In this document: positions 23,059-30,589 of the stretch, one piece after another
Layout: each line of letters begins with the position of its first letter
How positions within the stretch are numbered: the first letter of the stretch is position 1
NCBI GenBank assembly: GCA_016235825.1
Contig: JACRIL010000161.1
Location: 1-37,448 of the forward strand
DNA length: 37,448 bases
Reading direction: 5' to 3'
Source: Planctomycetota bacterium
GTDB lineage: Bacteria > Planctomycetota > Phycisphaerae > SM23-33
Notes under the pieces: model-generated
What the model saw: the letters and a program-made list of their open reading frames with translations, nothing else
The model's database searches: none
Told to the model about the DNA's origin: nothing
Position numbers and translations under genes: made by a program

Positions 23059-24102
23059 GCGAAGCCGGAGTTTCCCGATCTCATTCAGCATCACCGGCCA
23101 GGCGTCGTCGGCGTAGAAGCGATGCCCGCCGCCGCCCACAACCAGATGGCAGCGATTCTGTGCCCCGGCGGCCTTGTATATCCGCCGCAGGTCGCTGAAC
23201 GCCGCGCGTGTCGCGCCGATGGGAAAAATATCATCGGTCCTGCCCGCCACGATCACTACCGGCTTGGGCGCGAAAAGGCCCATAATGTCGGACATCTCGG
23301 CGTGCTTGAGCAGGCCGGGGACATAATTGTCGGCGCAGTGGCCGATGGACATGATCGAGTCGCGAAACGTGCAGAAATAGCAGCTCGGCATGGCAAAGGC
23401 GATACGCGGCAGAAGGGCGGCCGAAAACACGCTGATCGTCCCGCCGCCGGAATTGCCCATGACGCCGATCATCTTCATGTCCGCGTCGCCGCGAGTCGCA
23501 AGGTAGTCGATGCCGCGGTCCACGTCGTACACCCGCTCGCCCAGCAGCGTTTTGCCGAGCATGATGGCATGCATGGTCGCGTCGTGGCAGCCGTGGTTTG
23601 AAACCATCTTCTGCTTCTGCTCGCGCCGCAGGCCGAACGACCGCTGCTCGACGCACAGCGCGGCCAGCCCGCGCCTCATGCAGCCGATGGCGAAATCCCT
23701 GTCGCCCTCGGTCTTGATCGGTTTTGTCTCGTCGTCGCGATGAAAGCCGATGGAATTGTGCATCCCGGTCGAATGACCCTGAAGGCAGATCATGAACGTA
23801 TACGGCGGTTTGACGCCTTTGGGCAGACAGATATATGCGACAACGTCGCTGCACGGCTCGGAGGTGAAAGCTATTTTCTCTATCGTGCCCAGCGGGTGCT
23901 TTCGCTTCCAGAGGCTCCGGACGTTTAGCGGGCAGCGGGTTTTCGGCCAGTCGCCCACCAGCCGCGCAAGCTCCCGGCGGAGCCGCCCCTGCCATTTTCG
24001 CACGTCCCCGCCCCTGAAACGCAACGCGGGAACGGTCCGTGACATGATGTGCCTGTGATACTCCGTCGGCGAAAGATGCAAAGCTGTCGTCTTTGAAGAC
24101 AT
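23056..24102 (-). CDS. Alpha/beta-hydrolase, acetyl-xylan-esterase/dienelactone-hydrolase type
   Basis: The protein has 348 residues, no signal peptide, so probably cytoplasmic. The nucleophile elbow is GNSGGGT (Ser near residue 216), the acid is likely Asp in GRTDDIFP and the base His in GGGGHRFYADD. The central YICLPKGVKPPYTFMICLQGHSTGMHNSIG is the substrate-cap entry typical of large alpha/beta hydrolases found next to glycan-degradation genes (abhydrolase_7-like). It probably removes an acyl group (acetyl or similar) from the sugar handled by the neighbouring GH4. GAGGAG lies eight bases before the ATG. Its stop codon lies within a MITE-like end. Confidence 0.8.
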   Translation of the reverse strand: MSSKTTALHLSPTEYHRHIMSRTVPALRFRGGDVRKWQGRLRRELARLVGDWPKTRCPLNVRSLWKRKHPLGTIEKIAFTSEPCSDVVAYICLPKGVKPPYTFMICLQGHSTGMHNSIGFHRDDETKPIKTEGDRDFAIGCMRRGLAALCVEQRSFGLRREQKQKMVSNHGCHDATMHAIMLGKTLLGERVYDVDRGIDYLATRGDADMKMIGVMGNSGGGTISVFSAALLPRIAFAMPSCYFCTFRDSIMSIGHCADNYVPGLLKHAEMSDIMGLFAPKPVVIVAGRTDDIFPIGATRAAFSDLRRIYKAAGAQNRCHLVVGGGGHRFYADDAWPVMLNEIGKLRLR

Positions 24103-24192
24103 TTGGCGGACTCCTCAGTGAATGTTGATCTCCCGTTTATGATACATCAACGATCCGCATGGAGCGAGTTCAAATTTTCATGTGCCGATTGT

Positions 24193-25086
24193 TCATGCCG
24201 AAATCAGCGACCGGATTTTGTCCAGGCTGATTTTGGCCGTCCGGTCCAGGTTTTCCCCGCTCCCGCCGCCGCGAAGCGGAGAGCACATTTCATATGCGAC
24301 ATAGCCGGAAAATCCCCCATCTTTCAGTCCGGCGAAAAAACCGTCCAGATCGACGAACCCCTCGCCGAGCGGCACGGCTCGGACCATTTCCGGCAACTGC
24401 CGGTAGTTTATCAGCCCCGGCATATACGCAAACTGGCGGATTTTCACGTAGTCGGCTAGCGTCGTCTGTACCATCCGGGGCGCCATGATTTTCGCGCATT
24501 GCCGCAGGTCGTCGCCGTGCAGGGCCGGCGCCCACGGATCGAACATGGCCTTGCAGTTGGGATGATCGACCTCGTCGAGAAATTCCCGAAATCCCTCGAA
24601 AGAGACGGCCGTGTCGTGATGGTTCTGGACTCCAAGGATCACGCCCGTGTCCCCCAGAATGGCGCTGCATTCCCGAATAGCGCGGATGCACTGCTTCCAG
24701 TCGGACCCCGCGGTTTCCGGGCCTGTCATGTATCCGGTGAAAATCCGGACAATCTTCGCCCCCAGCATTTTCGCGAGCCGCCCCAATTCCCTGGCGCAGA
24801 ATATCTGCATCTCCGCGGCTGGAATCTCCAGCGTGGCTTTGCCGGCCGTAAAATCCGTGTACGCGGCGACCGTGGCGATTTCAACGCCGTTGCCGGCCGC
24901 CAGATCGCGAAGAGCTTTGATCTTCCCGTCGTCCATGTCCAGCGGAGACAGATGCGGGCGCTTGCCCATTAATTCAACAGCCGGGTACCCCAGCCTGGCC
25001 GCCTTCGCGATGAAGGATTCAAGCCCCAGAAAATCCTGCCCCCACAGGCCGGCGTAACTGACGGAAAAAAGCGTTGGCGTCATCAT
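24193..25086 (-). CDS. Sugar phosphate isomerase/epimerase-like TIM-barrel protein (AP-endonuclease-2 fold)
   Basis: The protein has 297 residues. It is an eight-stranded barrel with the usual landmarks: GYPAVELMGKRPH near residue 32, AKIVRIFTGY, VILGVQNHHDT (about 157), CKAMFDPWAPALHGDD (about 190), and the last strand GYVAYEMCSP. The Glu, Asp, His and Glu at those strand ends form the metal site. Family members epimerise or isomerise free or phosphorylated sugars, and some act on 3-keto-glycosides as lyases. It follows the GH4 gene by 29 bases. The start is the ATG at 25086, six bases after AGGAG. Confidence 0.85.
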   Translation of the reverse strand: MMTPTLFSVSYAGLWGQDFLGLESFIAKAARLGYPAVELMGKRPHLSPLDMDDGKIKALRDLAAGNGVEIATVAAYTDFTAGKATLEIPAAEMQIFCARELGRLAKMLGAKIVRIFTGYMTGPETAGSDWKQCIRAIRECSAILGDTGVILGVQNHHDTAVSFEGFREFLDEVDHPNCKAMFDPWAPALHGDDLRQCAKIMAPRMVQTTLADYVKIRQFAYMPGLINYRQLPEMVRAVPLGEGFVDLDGFFAGLKDGGFSGYVAYEMCSPLRGGGSGENLDRTAKISLDKIRSLISA

Positions 25087-25115
25087 TGTCATCTCCTGAT
25101 GGTTTTCACGGGTTT

Positions 25116-26438
25116 TCATTTGAAGGCCGGCAGCACGTCCTTGTGAGCCTTGAGCACGTCGTCCAGATATCTCCGGGCCATGTCGAGATCGGTAACGATG
25201 GGATCGATGGCGAGGGCCTGAAGGGCCTTCCGGCGGTCGCCCTCGACCGCCGCCTCCACGGAAAGTTCCGCGATGTCGATCTGGCGGGCGCACAGGCTCC
25301 GGATTCCTTTGGGGAGTTCGCCCATTTTGCAGCCGACGATTTTTCCCCTGCTGACGACGGCTGGAACCTCGACGATCGCGCCGTCCGGCAGATTCGAGAT
25401 GCAGCCGCGATTGGGAATGTTCACCGCCGTCTCGCGATAGCGCGGCGACCGGCCGATGAAAGATGACATGAAGGGAACGGCGCCTTCGCCGCTGAATGTC
25501 ATGAATCCCTCTTTTGAAAACGGGTCGATCTGGCCCAGCAGGCACTTTCCCATTTTTTCCCGGTCCTCAACCGCCTTTCGCCTGTAACGGTCCATGTCCT
25601 TCCGTGAAAAATAATAACGCGGATTAAGCCCGCCCTCGCCGCCCCGCCAGTGATGCACGAATTCCGTAACGTGATGCCCGCCGGGCGCAACAATCCGCCC
25701 AAAAATATCGAGCAATTCCTGCGAATAAGGGTCTGATTTGCCCTTGAGAAACGCCAGCGCCGCTTCTTTCCACGCGTCTTTGCCCGTGTCCGCCCATTTT
25801 ATATCGTAAATCCAGTTGAAGTGGTTCAGGCCGAAACCCTGGACTGCCACGTCGCGTTTGAGCAGCTTGGAGAGATGGTGCTGCCGCATGAAAATCCCGT
25901 GGCAGAGTCCGACGGCGAGAACGCCCGTGTAGCGGGTAATCGCCAGGCAGATGCGCGGGACGGGATTGCATAGGTTGAGTATGACGGCCGACGGCGAATA
26001 TCGCTTCACCTCGCGCGCGATGCGCAATATCATTGGGACGTTGCGAAGAGTCAGCGACAGGCCTCCGGGACCTCCGCATTCGCCTTGGGGCTCGGTCAGG
26101 CCGTATTTCGCCGAAAGTTTCAGGTCCGTTTCCCACCGGTTGATCCTATCTATGGCCACGCTGATGAGGACGAAATCGGCGCCCGGCAGGGCCCCGGAAA
26201 GGCTGGTATGGCTCGATATCCGCAGGTTCGCCCCCCTTTTTCCGCTCATCATCACCGCGAGCCTTTCGGCGTCTTTCAGGGCGTTTGCGTTCAAATCCAC
26301 CAGTCGCAGCTGGCTTCCGCGTAGGGCCGGCGACTCGCATATTTTGGCGCACAGGGCCGGTCCGAAATTCCTGCTGCCGGCGCCGACAAACACGATTACC
26401 GGCTTCTTCCCGCCGCGATTCGATTCTGTTGCCTTCAT
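25116..26438 (-). CDS. Glycoside hydrolase family 4 (NAD- and metal-dependent glycosidase)
   Basis: The protein has 440 residues, typical for GH4. The enzymes oxidise the sugar C3 with NAD, eliminate the aglycone, and reduce back, needing Mn. NAD motif: VFVGAGSRNFGPALC (residues 15-29). Metal-site residues: Cys in NLCNPVPRIC and His in FGLNHFNW; the CHGIF segment between them is also conserved. The Asn-Pro and GGPGG features and the C-terminal barrel-less helical part (SVEAAVEGDRRKALQALAIDP) fit the alpha-galactosidase/alpha-glucuronidase side of GH4. Substrate and phosphorylation state are unknown. Start: ATG 26438 after AAGGAG. The promoter (26491-26519) abuts that of the divergent AraC gene. 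Confidence 0.9.
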   Translation of the reverse strand: MKATESNRGGKKPVIVFVGAGSRNFGPALCAKICESPALRGSQLRLVDLNANALKDAERLAVMMSGKRGANLRISSHTSLSGALPGADFVLISVAIDRINRWETDLKLSAKYGLTEPQGECGGPGGLSLTLRNVPMILRIAREVKRYSPSAVILNLCNPVPRICLAITRYTGVLAVGLCHGIFMRQHHLSKLLKRDVAVQGFGLNHFNWIYDIKWADTGKDAWKEAALAFLKGKSDPYSQELLDIFGRIVAPGGHHVTEFVHHWRGGEGGLNPRYYFSRKDMDRYRRKAVEDREKMGKCLLGQIDPFSKEGFMTFSGEGAVPFMSSFIGRSPRYRETAVNIPNRGCISNLPDGAIVEVPAVVSRGKIVGCKMGELPKGIRSLCARQIDIAELSVEAAVEGDRRKALQALAIDPIVTDLDMARRYLDDVLKAHKDVLPAFK

Positions 26439-26490
26439 TTCATCTCCTTCGCGATTTATTTGTTTTGGATAATCGCACGCTTCTGTAGAA

Positions 26491-26519
26491 ATAATAGTCG
26501 CAAATTTCAGGGGTTTCAA
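26491..26519 (-). promoter_or_regulatory. Promoter of the GH4 catabolic operon
   Basis: On the minus strand: TTGAAA (26519-26514), 17-bp spacer, TATTAT (26496-26491). Two TCGCA half-sites (26473-26477 and 26498-26502) lie in and downstream of it and might belong to an AraC operator. Confidence 0.6.
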
Positions 26520-26548
26520 TGGACGAAAAGAGGAAAGTTTTGTACAAT
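26520..26548 (+). promoter_or_regulatory. Promoter of the AraC-family regulator gene (near-leaderless)
   Basis: TGGACG (26520-26525), 17-bp spacer, TACAAT (26543-26548). Its -35 box touches that of the GH4 promoter. The ATG at 26559 is ten bases after the -10 box and lacks a strong SD. Confidence 0.45.
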
Positions 26549-26558
26549 TCACAGGTAT

Positions 26559-27500
26559 ATGGGAATAGACAGCCTGTCTGTGGCCAATCGGGTGTTCTCG
26601 AATCCCGACCGTTCGCCGGACGCGTCGCAAGTACTGGTCTTTCCGTTCGACGCTGTTTACCGGCCCAGGCTCGATCATGCGGCGTATCGGGAATTGCCGG
26701 TTCCCCGAGGCGCGTCAAAACGCCAGCACGTGCACGACGTCTATCACATTGTCCTGGTTACCGGCGGAAAGGGCGAATTCCTGATTCGCGGGGAAAACAT
26801 TCCGGTGAGGAAGGGGCTGCTTTTTCTCGTCAGTCCCGGCTGCCCGCACAGTTTTCTCAACACCAGGGACGAAACCAAGGAATATTGCGTCGTAACGTTT
26901 GAGATACTGGACGGGAACAGGCCGCTGACATGGCCGTTTCACCGGCTGATGGCCGAATGGACGGGCAGGCCGTGCCGCGAAATCGCAATGGTCGATGCTC
27001 CGCCGCACGTTTATCAGTTTCTGATGACGGAGATCGAGCAGTTGGTCCGGATCGGCTTCGCGGGAAAGACGGATTCAGCCCTGTACATGAGCCAGTGCCT
27101 TTCCCGCATCCTTATGGGCCTTTATGAGCATTTGTACTGCCGGGACCGGGCCGAGGCGTTCTCCTCGCCGGTCCTCAAAATCCGCGAATATCTGCGCCTG
27201 AACTACATGCACGACGATTCCCTCGCCGTCCTGGCGAAAATCGCGTGCCTGAACGCCAATTACCTGTCCTTCATATTCAAACGGGAGACGGGGCTGACGC
27301 CCGTCCGATATCGGCAGAACCTGCGTGTGCACACGGCTGCAAAGCTGCTTTGCAACTCCGAATACCCGCTCAAGCAGATCGCCGAACTGGTCGGATTCAG
27401 CGACATCTACTACTTTTCACGGATGTTCAGGAAAATTCTGCGCGTCCCGCCCGGGCAATACCGCCGCCGCATCCGCGAAAAACAGACGCGAGAAAAATGA
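26559..27500 (+). CDS. AraC-family transcriptional regulator of the glycoside cluster
   Basis: The protein has 313 residues. Residues 45-130 form the cupin-like sensor domain: HVHDVYHIVLVTGGKGEFLI, VRKGLLFLVSPGCPHSF. The C-terminal 100 residues hold two helix-turn-helix units: DDSLAVLAKIACLNANYLSFI...TGLTPVRY and the second, signature one, YPLKQIAELVGFSDIYYFSR followed by MFRKILRVPPGQYR. It is divergent from the GH4 operon with abutting promoters, so it most likely activates that operon in response to its sugar. It converges with the kinase gene at 27696-28760. Confidence 0.9.
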   Translation: MGIDSLSVANRVFSNPDRSPDASQVLVFPFDAVYRPRLDHAAYRELPVPRGASKRQHVHDVYHIVLVTGGKGEFLIRGENIPVRKGLLFLVSPGCPHSFLNTRDETKEYCVVTFEILDGNRPLTWPFHRLMAEWTGRPCREIAMVDAPPHVYQFLMTEIEQLVRIGFAGKTDSALYMSQCLSRILMGLYEHLYCRDRAEAFSSPVLKIREYLRLNYMHDDSLAVLAKIACLNANYLSFIFKRETGLTPVRYRQNLRVHTAAKLLCNSEYPLKQIAELVGFSDIYYFSRMFRKILRVPPGQYRRRIREKQTREK

Positions 27501-27531
27501 TTTATCGGCGGCGAACATCACAAGGAATATT

Positions 27532-27695
27532 GCAGCCTGCTGCTGAAAAAGTGGCATGGGCGTCTTGCCCGTGTGTTCCACGACCGTCTCGGTCGTGGTT
27601 TGTATTATTTCATCGGATTCCAGGGGCGAGACGCCCCTGGGACACACGGACGAGACGTCCGTGCCACGAAAGATGGTTTTTTCAACGGGCTGTTA
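27532..27695. mobile_element. MITE-like element (family B), copy 2, with four internal hairpins
   Basis: Ends CAGCCTGCTGCTGAAAAAGT and TTTTTTCAACGGGCTGTTA read inward as a shared terminal repeat. Inside are four stems: TGGGCGTCTTGCCCG, CACGACCGTCTCGGTCGTG, CCAGGGGCGAGACGCCCCTG and CACGGACGAGACGTCCGTG. The first two loops read GTCTYG and the last two CGAGAC, so the whole element is one large inverted repeat. The minus-strand kinase gene's TGA begins at the base after its end. Confidence 0.75.
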
Positions 27696-28760
27696 TCACT
27701 TTACCATAGCGGCGATGTCGGCGGAGCGGGCGAGGAGGTTTTTTGCCAGGGCGAACTGGGCGAGTGCGCGGTCGCGGTTGTGGTCCGGCCGGTGGATGCG
27801 GAAGTAGCGGTCGCCCTGGATGTGGTCAGTGAGGAATCGCGTGCCGATCTCGAAGGTGATGACGGCCCCGGCGACGGCCATAAGCCGGCGTTCGGCCGGG
27901 CCGGCGGAATTTCCGCGTCCGGCCAGCCAGCCGTCGACAAGGGCGGCCAGAAATTCCATGTCGGCCGTCATGTCGGCCGGGTCGCCGTCCTCGGCCGCCC
28001 GGCACGAGGCGGTGCGGACCAGGTCGCCGAAATCAAAAAGCGTCAGGCCTGGCATCAGGGTGTCAAGGTCTATCACGCACCGGGCCGTTTTGCCGTCGGG
28101 ATCCATCAGCAGGTTGTTGATCTTGGTGTCGTTGTGTGTGGCCATCTCGGCCAGTTCACCGGCGTCGCGGGCGGCCAGGAGGGTTGCGGCGAGCTTGCCC
28201 TGATCCAGCGCCCATCGCGTTTCGTCGGCGACGCCCGCCAGCCGGCCGCACGGGTCGGCCTTGACCGCCTCGGCCAGTTTCGCAAGACGCGACGGCGTGT
28301 CGTGAAAGTCGGGAATCACCACCGCCAGCGGCTCGCCCGGAAGGTCGGCCAGCAGGGCTAAAAATCGCGCGAAGGCGTAAGCGGCGGCACGCGCCTGGGC
28401 CGGCTGGGTTACCTGCTCGATCGTTACGGTCCCGGCGATTAACGGGTAGACCCGCCAGAACGCCCCGTCGCCGTCCTGTATCCAATGCCTTCCGTCGCGG
28501 GTCGGCACCAGCGACAGCCGGCGGTGCGGGTCGCTCTCGCGGCGGGCCAGGTGCTCCAGCACGCGGGAGATATTGTTCATCACGGCCAGGCCGTCGGGAA
28601 AGACGTGATTGTTGAGACGCTGGGCGACGCAGTCGGCTCCGTCGCAGTGGATCAGCAGTGTGTCGTTGATGTGGCCGTTGCCGTAGCGATTCCACGACTG
28701 CATCGGGGCGGGCAGGGCGAAGTGGGAAAGGATTTCCTCGGGATGAATGGATGTTTCCAT
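27696..28760 (-). CDS. NahK-like sugar kinase / aminoglycoside phosphotransferase-fold kinase
   Basis: The protein has 354 residues. It has the APH/choline kinase fold: GNGHINDTLLIH in the N-lobe (glycine-rich loop), AQRLNNHVFPD, catalytic loop THNDTKINNLLMD (about residues 213-225, Asp in HND) and metal motif IDLDTLMPGLTLFDFGDLVR (about 236-255). HNDTKINNLLxD and DLDTLMPG are close to N-acetylhexosamine 1-kinase (NahK), which makes GlcNAc/GalNAc-1-phosphate in lacto-N-biose/mucin salvage. A 1-kinase for a hexosamine or similar sugar is therefore likely. It converges with the AraC gene and probably has its own promoter. Confidence 0.8.
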   Translation of the reverse strand: METSIHPEEILSHFALPAPMQSWNRYGNGHINDTLLIHCDGADCVAQRLNNHVFPDGLAVMNNISRVLEHLARRESDPHRRLSLVPTRDGRHWIQDGDGAFWRVYPLIAGTVTIEQVTQPAQARAAAYAFARFLALLADLPGEPLAVVIPDFHDTPSRLAKLAEAVKADPCGRLAGVADETRWALDQGKLAATLLAARDAGELAEMATHNDTKINNLLMDPDGKTARCVIDLDTLMPGLTLFDFGDLVRTASCRAAEDGDPADMTADMEFLAALVDGWLAGRGNSAGPAERRLMAVAGAVITFEIGTRFLTDHIQGDRYFRIHRPDHNRDRALAQFALAKNLLARSADIAAMVK

Positions 28761-28905
28761 AGACTTTCAGGGCAGATGCCGGCAACAGCGGCACACGCCG
28801 GCCTCTCCATCTTTCTTTCTGCGATAAACGATCATGGGATCAAAACCTGCAATTTCGGGATGTATGATATAAACTATTGGCCCTGTTTCAACCACGCGAT
28901 GGCCA

Positions 28906-29074
28906 GTAGTGGGTCAGTTTCAGGAAAATTGTGGTGCAGGCATCCGGCTTCGCCAAGGCTACGCCGGACAAGTCCTGCCTGCAATGCAAAGAACAGAAAA
29001 AAATGCAGGCGAGACGCCCGCACCACAAGATGGCATAATGTGACTTGATTCTTTTCCTGAAACTGACCCACTAC
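28906..29074. mobile_element. 169-bp MITE with perfect 23-bp terminal inverted repeats
   Basis: The first 23 bases (28906-28928, GTAGTGGGTCAGTTTC...) are the exact reverse complement of the last 23 (29052-29074). A second nested inverted repeat, TTGTGGTGCAGGC against GCCCGCACCACAA, lies inside. No coding capacity and no clear target duplication. It fills most of the 474-bp gap 28761-29234; I see no gene in the rest. Confidence 0.9.
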
Positions 29075-29234
29075 CCGATGTCCGGGTCGGCAGGTTTGCG
29101 GACTTTCGCCGGGCTGAACGGCCGCCGGTAATTTGTTGAAGAACTGCCGGGCAATGCTGATATCATGGCAGTATGCCGCTGGCATATCCGGCATTGCAGG
29201 GGAGCCTGTGGAACAGGAAGATAAGGAGCACGAC

Positions 29235-30047
29235 ATGAGACGAAAAGGTTTTACCCTCATCGATCTGCTGTTTGTCGCCGCCGTGGTCGTTATTTTGGCG
29301 ATGATTATATTGCCGCTTCTGGGTCGTTCCCGAGGGCATCCGAGATGGATATCCTGCCAATCGAACCTCAGCAGCATTGCAAAGGCCTTGAAACTTTATG
29401 GCGGCGAGTTTAACGACAGCTATCCGTGGATATGCTCGGATTCCGACACTTCATGTCCTTACAACTTCAGGTCCAACATGCAGAATCTGGTTCCTGAAGC
29501 CAATTTTTATTCGTTGCTTGATTCAGGTTCGGGAACTAATCATCAGAATATCTGTGAGAACCTCAATCTTCTGACCTTTCACAAAAAAATGGTTTCTTAC
29601 AAGGCGTTCCTTTGCCCGGGCAGCTCGGCAAACCTGTATCAAGATCGAGGCGATAATTACGGATTCCTGACTACCGGAACACCAAAAGTCCAGTGTGAGT
29701 ATGGTTATCATGCCGGGTGGAAATATACGGCCGCCAATGGCGTGAAGAATCCTGCGCCGTTGGATGCAAACCTTCCCGGTGATTTCGTCATCATGGCCGA
29801 CATGAATTCCGGCAAGGATACTCCGTTCGTCGATCTGAATGGTCCGGGCTGGAACCACGGCAAGGTAAAAAGCATCTTCATCCTCAAGGCCAACGCCTCC
29901 GTCGCCTTGTCTACGACGGTCAACTGCGACCTGAACAATCACAGCATATACATGGCCGGCACCACGGCCGCATCCGACGCAACGAGCGCCACGCCTTCCG
30001 CGCCGCTGGACAAAAACGACTCCGTCCTGTATGTTTCCGGACAGTAG
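29235..30047 (+). CDS. Type IV pseudopilin-like protein, H-X9-DG family variant (copy 1)
   Basis: The protein has 270 residues. The prepilin leader MRRKG is followed by FTLIDLLFVAAVVVILAMII, so it should be cleaved and N-methylated by a prepilin peptidase. Position 5 of the mature chain is Asp rather than the usual Glu. The globular part begins CQSNLSSIAKALKLYGGEFN and has YGYHAGWKY, GDFVIMADMN and NHGKVKSIFILKANASV: the planctomycete H-X9-DG signature with the DG replaced by KA. AAGGAG precedes the ATG at 29235. A close paralogue follows the oxidoreductase at 32967. Planctomycetes carry very many such proteins; cargo or filament role is unproven. Confidence 0.85.
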   Translation: MRRKGFTLIDLLFVAAVVVILAMIILPLLGRSRGHPRWISCQSNLSSIAKALKLYGGEFNDSYPWICSDSDTSCPYNFRSNMQNLVPEANFYSLLDSGSGTNHQNICENLNLLTFHKKMVSYKAFLCPGSSANLYQDRGDNYGFLTTGTPKVQCEYGYHAGWKYTAANGVKNPAPLDANLPGDFVIMADMNSGKDTPFVDLNGPGWNHGKVKSIFILKANASVALSTTVNCDLNNHSIYMAGTTAASDATSATPSAPLDKNDSVLYVSGQ

Positions 30048-30099
30048 CATTACAACGCAACAAAGTCGTATCTGTTTTGTTGCCCATATGCGGCCGGTT

Positions 30100-30150
30100 C
30101 CCAGGGCGTTGCCTTGGGCTGTAATATTGCGCCCCTTTGGGGCTTTGCGG
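30100..30150. repeat. Two small hairpins of a further repeat type
   Basis: CCCAGGGC-GTT-GCCTTGGG (30100-30118, one G-U) and GCGCCCC-TTT-GGGGC (30129-30143) separated by TGTAATATT. Located 50 bases after the pseudopilin stop; may act as a terminator. Confidence 0.6.
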
Positions 30151-30215
30151 TTTCGTCGGTGTAAAACAGTAGGCGAGATCAGACAAAATGGTCGGCCAAA
30201 CGATGAGTAATGTTT

Positions 30216-30426
30216 TAAAGCCCCGCATGTTAATGCGGGGATGCCGTTTCGCTTTTTATGTTTTAAAACAGATGTCCCCCTGCTCGCGCAGGGGGCTTTA
30301 TGAGTGGTTCGCCGATAGTTTTATTTTAAAGCCCCGCATGTTAATGCGGGGATGCTGTTTTGCTTTGAACGAAAAATAACAGATATCCCCATGCTTGCGC
30401 ATGGGGCTTTATGAGTGGTTCGCCGA
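30216..30426. repeat. Family A paired-hairpin repeat, two tandem units (111-bp period)
   Basis: Hairpins at 30221-30240, 30276-30295, 30332-30351 and 30387-30406, all 8-bp stems with 4-nt loops. First and third share CCCCGCATGTTAATGCGGGG; second and fourth differ in stem sequence by compensating changes (CCCCCTGC/GCAGGGGG against CCCCATGC/GCATGGGG). Each unit ends GCTTTATGAGTGGTTCGCCG. The repeats fill most of the 542-bp gap 30048-30589; I see no gene there. Confidence 0.9.
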
Positions 30427-30589
30427 TCGTTTTTTCAAAAGCCCTGAAAGATGGCATGAGTAAAAAAAATGGTCTCCTGTCGGGTCGTGTACAATAACCC
30501 GAATGAAGGCAAGATATGACAGCCCGGGGCAAAGTTCCGGGAACTCAGATTTGTCGGACAGCCGGGCTGATAAAGCGGAGAAAAAAATC

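Noticed and set aside
24193..25545. Reading the isomerase frame as a 450-residue protein from 25545
   Set aside because: The first 150 residues overlap the GH4 gene in another frame and are Arg/Gly/Pro-rich; AGGAG and the family start both point to 25086.
29163..29215. Possible sigma54 (GG-N10-GC) promoter before the first pseudopilin
   Set aside because: The GG and GC elements are not 10 bases apart in any register I could find.
30216..30426. Regular repeats that might be read as a CRISPR array
   Set aside because: Only two units, each containing two hairpins and no variable spacers of uniform length; no cas genes nearby.
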